Positions 46,317-54,887 of a DNA stretch of 64,000 nt are shown here, piece by piece. Origin of the DNA: Flavobacteriales bacterium (GTDB lineage: Bacteria; Bacteroidota; Bacteroidia; Flavobacteriales; JASBRU01); assembly GCA_030149285.1 (NCBI GenBank), contig JASBRU010000007.1, positions 1 through 64,000 on the forward strand, written 5' to 3'. The notes beneath the pieces were generated by a model. It saw only the letters and a program-made list of their open reading frames with translations. It was not told the DNA's origin and ran no database searches. The translations under genes and the position numbers were made by a program. Numbering within the stretch: the stretch's first letter is position 1; each line of letters starts with the position of its first letter.

Positions 46317-46772
46317 CTAGTACTTACCAAATAATTCTTCTACTTTTTGAAAACGATACTCAAAAATTTCGTTCAATTTTGGTTTTACAATTATAGGATG
46401 AGCCATTTTTCCTAGAATACCAAAAGGAGGTAAATAGCTAACGATATCAGTCATTTCAAGGCCACCATCAATTTCTTTAAAGTGATGTTCGTGATGCCAA
46501 ATTTTGTACGGACCTTGCCTTTGTTCGTCTACAAAAAACTTTTTGTCAGAAATATGCGTAATTTCTGTAGCCCAGTTCATTTTAATACCAAGTATTGGAG
46601 CTACCTTGTAGGTAATAAACATGCCTTCATACATTTTATCGGGTAGAGGAGAGGTAACCTCAAAGCCTAGGTAGTCTGGTGTTATTACTTTTAGGTTGGC
46701 AGGAGATGAAAAAAACTCCCAAGCTTTATCTAAAGACGTAGGTATTTTTTGAACTGTTTTTAGCTGATACAT
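46317..46772 (-). CDS. SRPBCC family protein (ligand-binding START-like fold)
   Basis: The 151-residue protein is a single SRPBCC domain: it opens MYQLKTVQKIPTSLDKAWEFF, and includes FFSSPANLKVITPDYLGFEV and the C-terminal helix that covers the ligand pocket. Proteins of this kind are often found beside carotenoid genes in Bacteroidota but their ligand is unknown. It is transcribed divergently from crtZ with 77 bases between start codons, which hold several boxes like those near the sigma factor. Confidence 0.85.
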   Translation of the reverse strand: MYQLKTVQKIPTSLDKAWEFFSSPANLKVITPDYLGFEVTSPLPDKMYEGMFITYKVAPILGIKMNWATEITHISDKKFFVDEQRQGPYKIWHHEHHFKEIDGGLEMTDIVSYLPPFGILGKMAHPIIVKPKLNEIFEYRFQKVEELFGKY

Positions 46773-46832
46773 TTTGTTTAGTTTGCTCAGTTAAACATTT
46801 ATATATCGGTTTTGTTTATTAGTTTAAATTTG
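46771..46832. promoter_or_regulatory. Divergent promoter region of SRPBCC gene and crtZ with TTTTGTTTA-type boxes
   Basis: The 77-base gap holds ATTTTGTTTAG (46771-46781), AGTTAAACATTT (46789-46800), GTTTTGTTTATT (46809-46820) and a -7 box TAAATTTG at 46825-46832 reading towards crtZ. The first three resemble the TTTTTGTTTAAC boxes of the sigma-factor promoter with alternating orientation and ~19-base spacing. The first box overlaps the A-rich ribosome-binding region of the SRPBCC gene, so part of the likeness may be fortuitous. Confidence 0.45.
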
Positions 46833-46849
46833 TAAAAACAACCAACACA

Positions 46850-47320
46850 ATGCATTGGAGTATTTATTTACTGATAGTTATAGGCACTTTTGCCTTTATG
46901 GAGTTTGTAGCATGGTTTACGCATAAGTATATTATGCATGGGTTTTTATGGACTCTACACAAAGACCATCACAATAAAACCCGTGGCTTTTTTGAAAAGA
47001 ACGATACTTTCTTTTTGATTTTTGCTGTACCTAGTTTCCTTTGTTTTTTGTTTGGTTGGTTAGAAGGGTATAACTATTTGTTTTTTATAGGCCTAGGTAT
47101 ATTGGCTTATGGCATTGCTTACTTTTTTGTACACGATATATTCATCCATCAACGATTTAAGATTTTAAGAAAAGCAAAACACCCTTATTTTCAGGCAATA
47201 CGCTATGCACATAAAATGCATCATAAGCATTTAAGTAAAGAAGATGGCGAAAGCTTTGGGATGCTATTTGCACCACCTAAGTACTTTAAACAAGCATTAA
47301 AGTCTGCTAAAAAGAGCTGA
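46850..47320 (+). CDS. crtZ: Beta-carotene hydroxylase
   Basis: CrtZ hydroxylates the rings of beta-carotene to give zeaxanthin. The 156-residue membrane protein has the conserved histidine clusters (HKYIMHG, HKDHHNK, FVHDIFIHQRF and HKMHHKH) that bind the di-iron centre, within a set of hydrophobic helices. It overlaps the lycopene cyclase gene by one base (TGATG), implying translational coupling. Confidence 0.94.
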   Translation: MHWSIYLLIVIGTFAFMEFVAWFTHKYIMHGFLWTLHKDHHNKTRGFFEKNDTFFLIFAVPSFLCFLFGWLEGYNYLFFIGLGILAYGIAYFFVHDIFIHQRFKILRKAKHPYFQAIRYAHKMHHKHLSKEDGESFGMLFAPPKYFKQALKSAKKS

Positions 47321-48012
47321 TGTATACCTATTTACTCCTTAACATCTTTACCATTTTTATACCCTTACTAAGGAGCTTTGAAAAGCGCGTATACTTTTTT
47401 AGTAAATGGAAGTATTTGTTTCCGGCTATAGCTATTACGGGTGCTGTATTTATTATTTGGGATGTAATTTTTACCAATATGGGGGTTTGGGGTTTTAATC
47501 CCAAGTATTTGTTGGGTATAGATATAGCTAATTTACCTCTAGAAGAATGGTTGTTTTTTATTACCATACCCTATGCTTGTGTGTTTACTTATGAGGCGTT
47601 GAAATATTTTGTAAAAACCGATTATTTAGCTCCTTATGCAAAACAAATAGGCGCTTTTATATCTGTGTTTTGTATTACGGTAGCTATTACTAAGTATGAG
47701 CATATATATACACTGGTAACCTTTAGCGGTTTGGGTGTATTGGTTTATTTACATACTTATGTATGGAAGACTGCTTATATGGGACGCTTTTACTTTACCT
47801 ATGTAATTATATTGATTCCCTTTTTTATTGTAAACGGAGTACTTACGGGTACTGGAATAGAAGAACAAGTGGTATGGTATAATAATGATGAAAATATGGG
47901 TATAAGAATGGGTACCATACCATTTGAAGATACTTTTTATGGTATGCTACTCATATTACTGAATGTTACTATTTACGAAAGACTACAAAACAAAAAAGGC
48001 TCACAATCGTGA
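47320..48012 (+). CDS. Lycopene cyclase (CarR-domain, CrtYcd-type)
   Basis: The membrane enzyme closes the rings of lycopene. The 230-residue protein contains both half-repeats of the CrtYc/CrtYd type in one chain: LPLEEWLFFITIPYACVFTYE in the first half and IPFEDTFYGMLLILLNV in the second, with a series of hydrophobic segments. Its stop codon lies inside the stem of a bidirectional terminator. It is coupled to crtZ, so cyclisation and hydroxylation are expressed together. Confidence 0.9.
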   Translation: MYTYLLLNIFTIFIPLLRSFEKRVYFFSKWKYLFPAIAITGAVFIIWDVIFTNMGVWGFNPKYLLGIDIANLPLEEWLFFITIPYACVFTYEALKYFVKTDYLAPYAKQIGAFISVFCITVAITKYEHIYTLVTFSGLGVLVYLHTYVWKTAYMGRFYFTYVIILIPFFIVNGVLTGTGIEEQVVWYNNDENMGIRMGTIPFEDTFYGMLLILLNVTIYERLQNKKGSQS

Positions 48013-48020
48013 GCCTTTTT
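47992..48020. terminator. Bidirectional terminator overlapping the end of the lycopene cyclase gene
   Basis: AAAAAAGGCTCAC and GTGAGCCTTTTT form a stem around AATC, with the cyclase TGA stop inside the right arm. It ends both the crtZ/cyclase transcript and the converging SRPBCC/GyrI-like gene. Confidence 0.88.
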
Positions 48021-48040
48021 AAATCTATATTGTATTGTAA

Positions 48041-49093
48041 TTATTCTGCAGCTTCTGCATCTGCAGGAGCAACAGGATAATAAATTTCAGTCATCAATTC
48101 GCTTTCGGCAACTTCAGAAGGGTCATTTACATATACTTCCCATACTGAGCCAACAATTTGATAGTTGTTTTCCATAATGTAGGCATACATTGCTTCGTGA
48201 GCGTTACCACCCGTTTCATAAGACCCTACATGTACAGTTTTTACAACCATACCTTCTGGAGTCATTCCTGCGTGTATGTTTCCGCTTTCTTTTCCTGTTT
48301 CGGCAACTGGTATAGCACCTTCAACATCAAAAACTCTATTTTCCTCATCCCATTTGTGGTAAATAGCCATTGGAGCACCAGTCATTTCAATACCATTTTC
48401 ACCCATAAAAGCACCAATCTCGCCATACATACCAGCAAATAATTCTTGGTTCATATCAGTATCCATATTCATACCTTCACGCTTTACAGAGTAAAATGCA
48501 ACAGGAGTATTTTGCATTACTTCAAATGTATAAGCAGTAGCTTCTTCTTTTGGCATATTCTCTATGTTGTTTTTAAGGTTTTCTAAACCTTGTTCAAATG
48601 AAGGCGCTAACATTTTTTCCATACCACCTGCAAGAGTAACAAATACCTTAGGCATAAAGTCCATTGAACCAGAGTTTCCCCATGTAACCTTTGTACCTTC
48701 TTCTGTTTCTTCAAAGTTCATGAATACCAAAGATTCTGAACCATATGTTTCGAATCTTAGGGTTTGCTTCACGCTTTCATTTTCAACTAGCTCAATGGTT
48801 TCCAAAGAGCCTACTCCAACTTCCTTATTTTCACTAGACCAGCTATAAGTAGCACCAACTGTGTTTGTGCTTTCAGACATTTCATAGCTCATAGCCGTAT
48901 CAATTTGAGCCCAAGGAGACCATTCAGGCTGAGTCTTTAAGTCGCTTGCATAAGCGTATACTTGACTAATTGGTGCATCAATAGTAATTTCACGCTCAAC
49001 AGTGTAATCACTTGGCTGAGTAGCTCCATAAATAAGCACACCACCTATCACCACTACGATGATTAGCAATAAGATTAGAAGAAATTTTTTCAT
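48041..49093 (-). CDS. SRPBCC - GyrI-like two-domain protein with N-terminal membrane segment
   Basis: The 350-residue protein has an N-terminal TM segment (FLLILLLIIVVVIGGVLIYG), an SRPBCC/polyketide-cyclase-type domain (ITIDAPISQVYAYASDLKTQPEWSPWA) and a C-terminal GyrI-like small-molecule-binding domain (TYEVMQNTP-like start to EIYYPV near the end). The C-terminus is alanine/acidic-rich. Its role is unknown. This domain combination is frequent in Bacteroidota. It converges on the cyclase gene. Confidence 0.82.
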   Translation of the reverse strand: MKKFLLILLLIIVVVIGGVLIYGATQPSDYTVEREITIDAPISQVYAYASDLKTQPEWSPWAQIDTAMSYEMSESTNTVGATYSWSSENKEVGVGSLETIELVENESVKQTLRFETYGSESLVFMNFEETEEGTKVTWGNSGSMDFMPKVFVTLAGGMEKMLAPSFEQGLENLKNNIENMPKEEATAYTFEVMQNTPVAFYSVKREGMNMDTDMNQELFAGMYGEIGAFMGENGIEMTGAPMAIYHKWDEENRVFDVEGAIPVAETGKESGNIHAGMTPEGMVVKTVHVGSYETGGNAHEAMYAYIMENNYQIVGSVWEVYVNDPSEVAESELMTEIYYPVAPADAEAAE

Positions 49094-49206
49094 AATGTTT
49101 GGGTTTAATTTGTTTTATAATAATATGTTACCTAGCAAATGTAATAAATTTTAAATTTTGCTACATTTGGAAACCTTAAAATTATCAGTACCTAAAAAAC
49201 AATTAT

Positions 49207-51246
49207 ATGTTTAAAAAATCCATTTTATATGCAACTGCTATTACAGCATTGGCGGCATGTACAGGCGAACCAAAGAATGAAATTGAAGAAACACAGGAAG
49301 AAATGACAGAAAACACAGACGGTTTTAAGTATAAAACCGAGCAATTTGCTGATTTAAAAATAATAAGATACCAAGTTCCGGGCTTTGATAAGTTAACTGC
49401 AAAGCAAAAAGAGTTGGTATACTATCTATATCAAGCAGCTCTATCAGGTAGAGATATTATTTGGGATCAAAATTATCGTCACAACCTTACTATACGTAAG
49501 GCTTTAGAAAACATTGTAGCTAATTACGATGGTGATAAGGAGTCTGAAGACTGGAAAAACTTTATGATTTACACCAAAAGAGTATGGTTCTCTAATGGTA
49601 TTCACCACCATTACTCAATGGCTAAGTTAAAGCCTGACTTTTCTAGCGAATACCTACAAGGTTTGTTAGATGCTACCGGAACAACATTAGAAGGCGAAGC
49701 TTTTGATGTGATATTTAACGATGCTGATGCTAAACGTGTAAACTTAGACCCTGAAAAGGATTTAATTGCAGGTTCTGCAAATAACTTTTATGCACCGGGT
49801 ATTACTGCCAAAGAAGTAGAAGCTTTTTATGGAGAAATGGCAAAAGATGCCGGAGATACTCCAATTTCTTTTGGACTAAACTCTAAAGTTGTACGCGGAG
49901 AAGGTGGCAACTTAAAAGAGCAAAAATGGCATGTAGGCGGTATGTATTCTGAGAGTATAGAAAAGATTGTATACTGGTTAGAGAAAGCATCTACCGTTGC
50001 TGAATCTGATGAGCAAAAGGCAGCCTTAGACTTATTGATAGAGTACTACAAAACAGGCGATTTAAAAACTTGGGATGAGTATAACATTGCATGGGTTGCA
50101 GCTACTAATGATGTGGTAGACTACATTAATGGTTTTATTGAGGTTTATGGCGATGCAAAAGGATATAAAGCAACATATGAATCTGTAATTCAAATTAAAG
50201 ACTTTGAGGCTTCTGAGCGTATGCAAGTTGTATCTGAAAATGCACAGTGGTTTGAGGATAACTCATCTATTATGGATGAGCATAAAAAAGCAAATGTTGT
50301 AGGTGTTACGTATAAAGTAATAAACGTAGCAGTAGAGTCTGGAGACGCTTCTCCATCTACACCTATTGGTATTAACCTACCTAATGCAAACTGGATTAGA
50401 GCTAATCACGGTTCAAAATCTGTAAGCTTAGGAAACATTGTATTGGCTTATGATAAATCATCTGGCTCTGGTTTTACCAATGAGTTTGGAAATGATGATG
50501 AAGAAAAAGCCCGTGCAAAAGCACACGGAACTCTGGCAGGCAAGTTACATACTGCCTTACATGAGGTTATTGGTCATGCATCGGGTAAACTAAACCCTGG
50601 AGTAGGAACACCAAAAGAAACTTTACAGAGTTATGCAAATACATTAGAGGAAGCTCGTGCAGACTTAGTAGCACTGTATTACTTAATGGATACTAAATTG
50701 GTAGACTTAGGTTTAATGGAATCATTAGAAGTGGGTAAAGCAGAGTACGATAGCTACATTCGTAATGGCTTAATGTTACAGTTACGCAGATTAGAAGAAG
50801 GAGAAGAGTTGGAAGAAGCACACATGCGTAACCGTCAGCTTGTTGCAAGCTGGGCTTACGAAAAAGGACAGGAAGAAAATGTAATTGAATACATTAAACG
50901 CGATGGTAAAACGTACCTTAACATTAATGACTACGAGAAACTAAAAGTGATTTTTGGTGACTTATTGAGAGAAATCCAAAGAATTAAATCTGAAGGTGAT
51001 TATGAAGCCGGTAGAGCTCTTGTAGAAGACTATGGTGTGAAAGTTGATGCAGAGTTACACAAAGAAGTATTAGAGCGTAGCGCTAAGCTTAATTCTGCTC
51101 CTTATGGTGGATTCATCAATCCATTGTTGGTTCCTGTAGAGGAGAATGGTGAAATTGTAGATGTTAAAGTTGAATACCCAGAAGACTTTACAAAGCAAAT
51201 GATGTATTACGCAGAAAACTACTCTTTCTTACCAGCGGTAAACTAA
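49207..51246 (+). CDS. Dipeptidyl-peptidase III-like (M49) lipoprotein
   Basis: An M49-type metallopeptidase that would release dipeptides. The 679-residue chain begins with a lipoprotein signal (FKKSILYATAITALAAC) and has the zinc motif HEVIGH (residues 452-457, the HExxGH type) and the third ligand region EEARAD (481-486). DPP III is typically cytosolic; the lipobox here and in other Bacteroidota copies suggests an envelope-facing enzyme. A terminator follows at 51267. Confidence 0.9.
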   Translation: MFKKSILYATAITALAACTGEPKNEIEETQEEMTENTDGFKYKTEQFADLKIIRYQVPGFDKLTAKQKELVYYLYQAALSGRDIIWDQNYRHNLTIRKALENIVANYDGDKESEDWKNFMIYTKRVWFSNGIHHHYSMAKLKPDFSSEYLQGLLDATGTTLEGEAFDVIFNDADAKRVNLDPEKDLIAGSANNFYAPGITAKEVEAFYGEMAKDAGDTPISFGLNSKVVRGEGGNLKEQKWHVGGMYSESIEKIVYWLEKASTVAESDEQKAALDLLIEYYKTGDLKTWDEYNIAWVAATNDVVDYINGFIEVYGDAKGYKATYESVIQIKDFEASERMQVVSENAQWFEDNSSIMDEHKKANVVGVTYKVINVAVESGDASPSTPIGINLPNANWIRANHGSKSVSLGNIVLAYDKSSGSGFTNEFGNDDEEKARAKAHGTLAGKLHTALHEVIGHASGKLNPGVGTPKETLQSYANTLEEARADLVALYYLMDTKLVDLGLMESLEVGKAEYDSYIRNGLMLQLRRLEEGEELEEAHMRNRQLVASWAYEKGQEENVIEYIKRDGKTYLNINDYEKLKVIFGDLLREIQRIKSEGDYEAGRALVEDYGVKVDAELHKEVLERSAKLNSAPYGGFINPLLVPVEENGEIVDVKVEYPEDFTKQMMYYAENYSFLPAVN

Positions 51247-51266
51247 GAGAGTATTATATAGAATTG

Positions 51267-51294
51267 AAAAGCGGGCTATTGGCCCGCTTTTTTT
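51267..51294. terminator. Terminator after the DPP III gene
   Basis: AAAAGCGGGC and GCCCGC followed by seven Ts form a hairpin with a 5-base loop. Its A-tract side can also serve the small membrane gene that converges from the minus strand. Confidence 0.9.
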
Positions 51295-51460
51295 ATTTAA
51301 GTAACATACCTGCAATAAGCCCTGCAAGTGCTGCCAAACCAATAAAGGTTTTAAACCACGTAATGGCAAAAGAGTATCCTTGCTTTTTTTGGTATAGGGC
51401 AATTGATAGTGAAGCAAAGAATACAATAATAACTAGTATTGTAATAAGCTTAATGCTCAC
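51293..51460 (-). CDS. Small membrane protein (55 aa, GTG start)
   Basis: A short frame running VSIKLITILVIIVFFASLSI, ALYQKKQGYS, then FAITWFKTFIGLAALAGLIA, GMLLK reads as two membrane segments (about residues 3-22 and 32-53) with a Lys-rich loop, a coherent membrane hairpin. The GTG start overlaps the stop of the 92-residue gene upstream by one base (TAGTG), which argues for translation coupling. No homologue is known to me. Confidence 0.6.
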   Translation of the reverse strand: MSIKLITILVIIVFFASLSIALYQKKQGYSFAITWFKTFIGLAALAGLIAGMLLK

Positions 51461-51738
51461 TATTTCAGCTTGTCTTTAAATACAAAAATCAAAAAGACAA
51501 TAACTAGTAAGGCAAGTATAAACCATATAATGCCTCCGTAATGAAATTTGGTTTCTTTTAAATCTTTACGGTAGCTCCAAACCAAGTAGCCTATAAATAG
51601 CATAAAAAATACTCCGGCAAATACCCAGTGTCCTGTACCAATATAGTTGTCGTTATTTGCGTAAGTTCTCTCTTCTAAACCAGCTTGAGTTTGTTGTGTT
51701 GTGGTAGTATCCCCCGCCTGAACAGTAATGTCTTTCAT
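51460..51738 (-). CDS. Small two-TM membrane protein (92 aa)
   Basis: The 92-residue protein has a polar, Thr/Gln-rich N-terminus (about 37 residues), two membrane segments (HWVFAGVFFMLFIGYLVW and IIWFILALLVIVFLIFVF) with a basic loop between, and ends KDKLK. I do not recognise a family. It is translationally coupled to the 55-residue membrane protein downstream, so the two may form a complex. Both lie between the DPP III gene and a MazG-like gene. Confidence 0.7.
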   Translation of the reverse strand: MKDITVQAGDTTTTQQTQAGLEERTYANNDNYIGTGHWVFAGVFFMLFIGYLVWSYRKDLKETKFHYGGIIWFILALLVIVFLIFVFKDKLK

Positions 51739-51827
51739 GTTAATATGTATTGATAAGTTCTATACAATTAGGCAAAGTTAATGTTTAAATTTGGTTGTAA
51801 TTCAATCAAATCTAAATCACTTTTGGT

Positions 51828-52232
51828 ATGAAAAAGCAAATCAACCACGTAGCCGAGTTTCACGATGTATTTCAAATTGGTAATGAAGAGAGCCCAAAGG
51901 CTGTATTAAGCCAAGCTGATTATATGCTCCGTTATAAATTAATGAGAGAGGAAAATGAAGAATATTTAGAGGCTGCAGAAAACGGTGATTTAGTAGAAAT
52001 TGCAGACGCCTTAGGAGACATGATGTATATATTATGCGGTACTATATTAAAGCACGGCTTACAAGATGTAATAGAAGAGGTGTTTGAAGAAATACAAAGC
52101 AGTAATATGTCTAAGCTAGATGGAGACGGAAATCCTATCTTTAGAGAAGACGGAAAAATCCTGAAAGGCGAAAATTACTTTAAGCCAAACATCAAGGCAA
52201 TCTTAGAAAAATATAATGTGCAAGTAGGGTAA
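51828..52232 (+). CDS. MazG-like nucleoside triphosphate pyrophosphohydrolase
   Basis: The protein belongs to the all-alpha NTP pyrophosphohydrolase group. The 134-residue chain carries the MazG-type metal helices, EENEEYLEAAENGDLVEIADALGDMMYIL (E-E-x-E-E with D-x-x-x-D), and the C-terminal YFKPNI motif. Members with KILKGENYF near the end are often annotated as MazG-like HAD-hydrolase or phosphoribosyl-ATP pyrophosphohydrolase-related; the substrate is not settled. It reads convergently with ilvE. Confidence 0.83.
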   Translation: MKKQINHVAEFHDVFQIGNEESPKAVLSQADYMLRYKLMREENEEYLEAAENGDLVEIADALGDMMYILCGTILKHGLQDVIEEVFEEIQSSNMSKLDGDGNPIFREDGKILKGENYFKPNIKAILEKYNVQVG

Positions 52233-52236
52233 AAGC

Positions 52237-53286
52237 TTACTTTATTTCTACAGTCCAGCCAAATTTATCTTCAGCTCTACCGTATTGGATGTCTTGTAAT
52301 GCTTTCTTAAGCTTCATTGCATACCCATCTTCAGGTGTAGGAATAGCTGTGCGTTCGCCACGGAAACCAATTTCGCCAATCTGACCCACAGTAACAGCAG
52401 TGCCGGCACCAAAGGCTTCTTTAAGTTCGCCATTTTTAGCAGCTTCCATAATTTCGCTAATGTATACACGACGTTCTTCTACTTCAATACCCATGTCTTT
52501 AGCTAAGGTAATTAAGCTGTCTCTGGTAATACCATCTAAAATACGTTCGCTTGTAGGAGGAGTAACCAATTTATCACCAATTCTGAATAAAATATTCATG
52601 GTGCCAGACTCTTCTACAAAGCTATGAGTAGCAGCATCAGTCCATATTAGTTGAGTGTAACCTTCTTCTTGTGCAAGTTTAGTTGGGTAAAAAGCACCGG
52701 CATAGTTTCCGGCAGCTTTTGCATAACCTGTACCTCCTGCAGCAGAACGACTATATTGCTCTTCAACTTTTACTTTAATAATACCTCTGTAGTAGGCTAG
52801 TGCCGGAGCAGAGATTATCATAAAGGTATATTCTTGTGCTGGCTGAGCTGAAATTAACTCGCCAGATGAAACCATAAATGGACGAATGTATAATGAACTT
52901 CCACCTTCACTAGGTACCCATTTTAAATCTGTATGTATAAGCTCTTTTAAGCCGTCTACAAATATTTCCTCAGAAATAGAAGGCATACACATACGCTCAG
53001 CAGACTTATTGAAACGCAAGTGATTTCTTTCAGGTCTGAATAATAACACACGACCATCGTCTGTTCTAAAAGCCTTCATCCCTTCAAAAATAGCTTGGCC
53101 ATAATGAAAAACTTGCATACCAGGGCTCACTTCAATAGTACCATATGGTTTAATTACAGGTTGTTCCCATTTTGTGCCATCAAATTTGCAAACCAACATG
53201 TGGTCAGAAAATACTTTTCCGAATGGTAGTTTGTTTAAGTCTAGCTCTTGTAAGCGGGATTGTGAAGTCTTTTCTATCGTTATCAT
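52237..53286 (-). CDS. ilvE: Branched-chain amino acid aminotransferase
   Basis: IlvE transfers amino groups to and from leucine, isoleucine and valine. The 349-residue fold-type IV PLP enzyme has the PLP lysine in GTGYAKAAGNYAG and the FEGMKAFR and SGTMNILF blocks (EESGTMNI). The chosen start (MITIEKTSQSR, 53286) is ten codons inside the longest frame and keeps the family N-terminus. Size is typical of bacterial class II BCAT. Confidence 0.94.
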   Translation of the reverse strand: MITIEKTSQSRLQELDLNKLPFGKVFSDHMLVCKFDGTKWEQPVIKPYGTIEVSPGMQVFHYGQAIFEGMKAFRTDDGRVLLFRPERNHLRFNKSAERMCMPSISEEIFVDGLKELIHTDLKWVPSEGGSSLYIRPFMVSSGELISAQPAQEYTFMIISAPALAYYRGIIKVKVEEQYSRSAAGGTGYAKAAGNYAGAFYPTKLAQEEGYTQLIWTDAATHSFVEESGTMNILFRIGDKLVTPPTSERILDGITRDSLITLAKDMGIEVEERRVYISEIMEAAKNGELKEAFGAGTAVTVGQIGEIGFRGERTAIPTPEDGYAMKLKKALQDIQYGRAEDKFGWTVEIK

Positions 53287-53453
53287 GTGCGTCTTAAATA
53301 TTGCGCAAAAGTACACTTTTTAAGTGTTATTTAAAACCCTTAATAGAGTACTTTTTGCATTTATGGTAGAGGGGTATGTACAGCCTTTAACGAAAGTTTA
53401 GTATTTTAGGTTCATTAAGAAAACCAAAAAATAACCGAAAAAACCAAATTCAA

Positions 53454-54803
53454 ATGAAAAGACAAGCACTTTTCATCAGTATGTTTTTACTGATGATGTT
53501 AACGACAAACGCTCAAGAAATTTGTGGTACAGAATTATTAGTACCAAATGCAGATTATGAAGATATGTCTCCCTTAGGGCTATCTAACTCTAATTTTACA
53601 TCTAAGGCAATAATAGATAAAGACAAGGAACATATTATTCCGGTAATTTTTTACATCTATAATTTTAATGATATGGATGCCAATGTTGTACAAGATCAAT
53701 TAGACATTTTAAACAAAGAGTTTCAAGATGATTTCTCACAACACCTCGGATTAGATGTGAAATTTTGTTTAGCAACAGCTAGAGATGGCAAACCATTACC
53801 AACACCTTATGCTCCATCTACTACTGCTGTTACACAGTACAATGATAAAGGACTGTTTTGGATAGAAGATGGGGCTGTGAATAATACCTTAGGTGTTTTC
53901 TCTCAATCGGCTCATGATTTTTTGTCAAACACTACAGGCTCTTTAGATGAAGACAGGTATATAAGAATATATGTTTTTAATACTAGCTCAGTAAGCTCAG
54001 GAGGTAGTAGCTTAAGTTCTATAGTTCCACCATATCTTGCTAGTACTACTCATAAACTTATTATACTTCATACAGAACATACACCTGCAGCATTAAATAA
54101 TATAGGTTTTTCAGATGGTGATGTGTTAGTTCATGAAGTTGGTCATTATATGGGGTTGCTTCATGTTTTTCATGGGTTTACGTGTAGTGGATCTACACCC
54201 TATAATTGTAATGTTGATGGCGATAAAATATGTGATACATCACCAATGCTTCAGCCTGCAACAGGAGCATGTGCCGTTAACCCTTTAACAGTATGTAATA
54301 ATTTTCCACAGCCTACGGTTAGAGTAAACCATATGGATTATTCAGCCGATAACTGTAGAGATCTTTTCACTCAGCTTCAAACTGATGTGATGGGATACCA
54401 ACTTTTTTACGGAGAGCATAATCTTTTAACTCAACAAAAAAATCAAGATTACACATTGCCCTACTGTGAGAAAGTATGTAATAATTGCGAGCCATATCAT
54501 ACTACATATTACAAGTCGGCTTTGAGTTCAGTACAAAACACAGGGCTAGATGATAGTTATTTGTTTCCAAATCCTACAAAATCTGATGTAAATGTTGTGA
54601 TACCTAGCTCTGTAAATGATGAGTTTACTATAACTGTTGTAAGTTCTTTTGGGCAGGTACTTACGGAGGAATCAATTTCTTCTCAAGGAACAGAAACTAA
54701 GTATACATTCTCTAGTGCAGAGTTCTCTAACGGAATTTATTTTGTAAAAGTAGCTTCTAAGTCAGGAGATTTAAAGATTTTAAAACTTTACAAAACAGAG
54801 TAA
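53454..54803 (+). CDS. Secreted M43-type zinc metalloprotease with T9SS tail
   Basis: The 449-residue protein has a signal peptide (ALFISMFLLMMLTTNAQ), a catalytic domain with HEVGHYMGLLH (residues 227-237, HExxHxxGxxH) and a Met-turn VNHMDYS, which marks the pappalysin-like M43 group, followed by an eight-or-so cysteine region and a C-terminal tail (LFPNPTKSDVNV to SNGIYFVKVASKSGDLKILKLY) of type IX secretion. The tail predicts export to the surface or medium. A perfect hairpin follows the stop. Confidence 0.88.
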   Translation: MKRQALFISMFLLMMLTTNAQEICGTELLVPNADYEDMSPLGLSNSNFTSKAIIDKDKEHIIPVIFYIYNFNDMDANVVQDQLDILNKEFQDDFSQHLGLDVKFCLATARDGKPLPTPYAPSTTAVTQYNDKGLFWIEDGAVNNTLGVFSQSAHDFLSNTTGSLDEDRYIRIYVFNTSSVSSGGSSLSSIVPPYLASTTHKLIILHTEHTPAALNNIGFSDGDVLVHEVGHYMGLLHVFHGFTCSGSTPYNCNVDGDKICDTSPMLQPATGACAVNPLTVCNNFPQPTVRVNHMDYSADNCRDLFTQLQTDVMGYQLFYGEHNLLTQQKNQDYTLPYCEKVCNNCEPYHTTYYKSALSSVQNTGLDDSYLFPNPTKSDVNVVIPSSVNDEFTITVVSSFGQVLTEESISSQGTETKYTFSSAEFSNGIYFVKVASKSGDLKILKLYKTE

Positions 54804-54807
54804 TTAT

Positions 54808-54853
54808 AAGAGTTTACCCATAAATAAAATAGGAAATTTATGGGTAAACTCTT
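54808..54853 (+). terminator. Long perfect hairpin after the M43 protease gene
   Basis: The arms 54808-54825 and 54836-54853 are perfect 18-bp inverted repeats (AAGAGTTTACCCATAAAT and its complement) around a 10-base loop. They follow the stop codon by four bases and end 34 bases before the next ATG. It is AT-rich with a short T-run after it, so it may be a terminator, or possibly a regulatory hairpin. Confidence 0.6.
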
Positions 54854-54887
54854 TACTTTGTAGTTGAAACATAAAAGATTAAGAACG

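Noticed and set aside
51229-51479. Longer open frames on both strands over the small-protein region
   Set aside because: Their translations are basic and irregular and they overlap a terminator, whereas the 55-residue frame on the minus strand reads as a coherent membrane hairpin with a coupled start.
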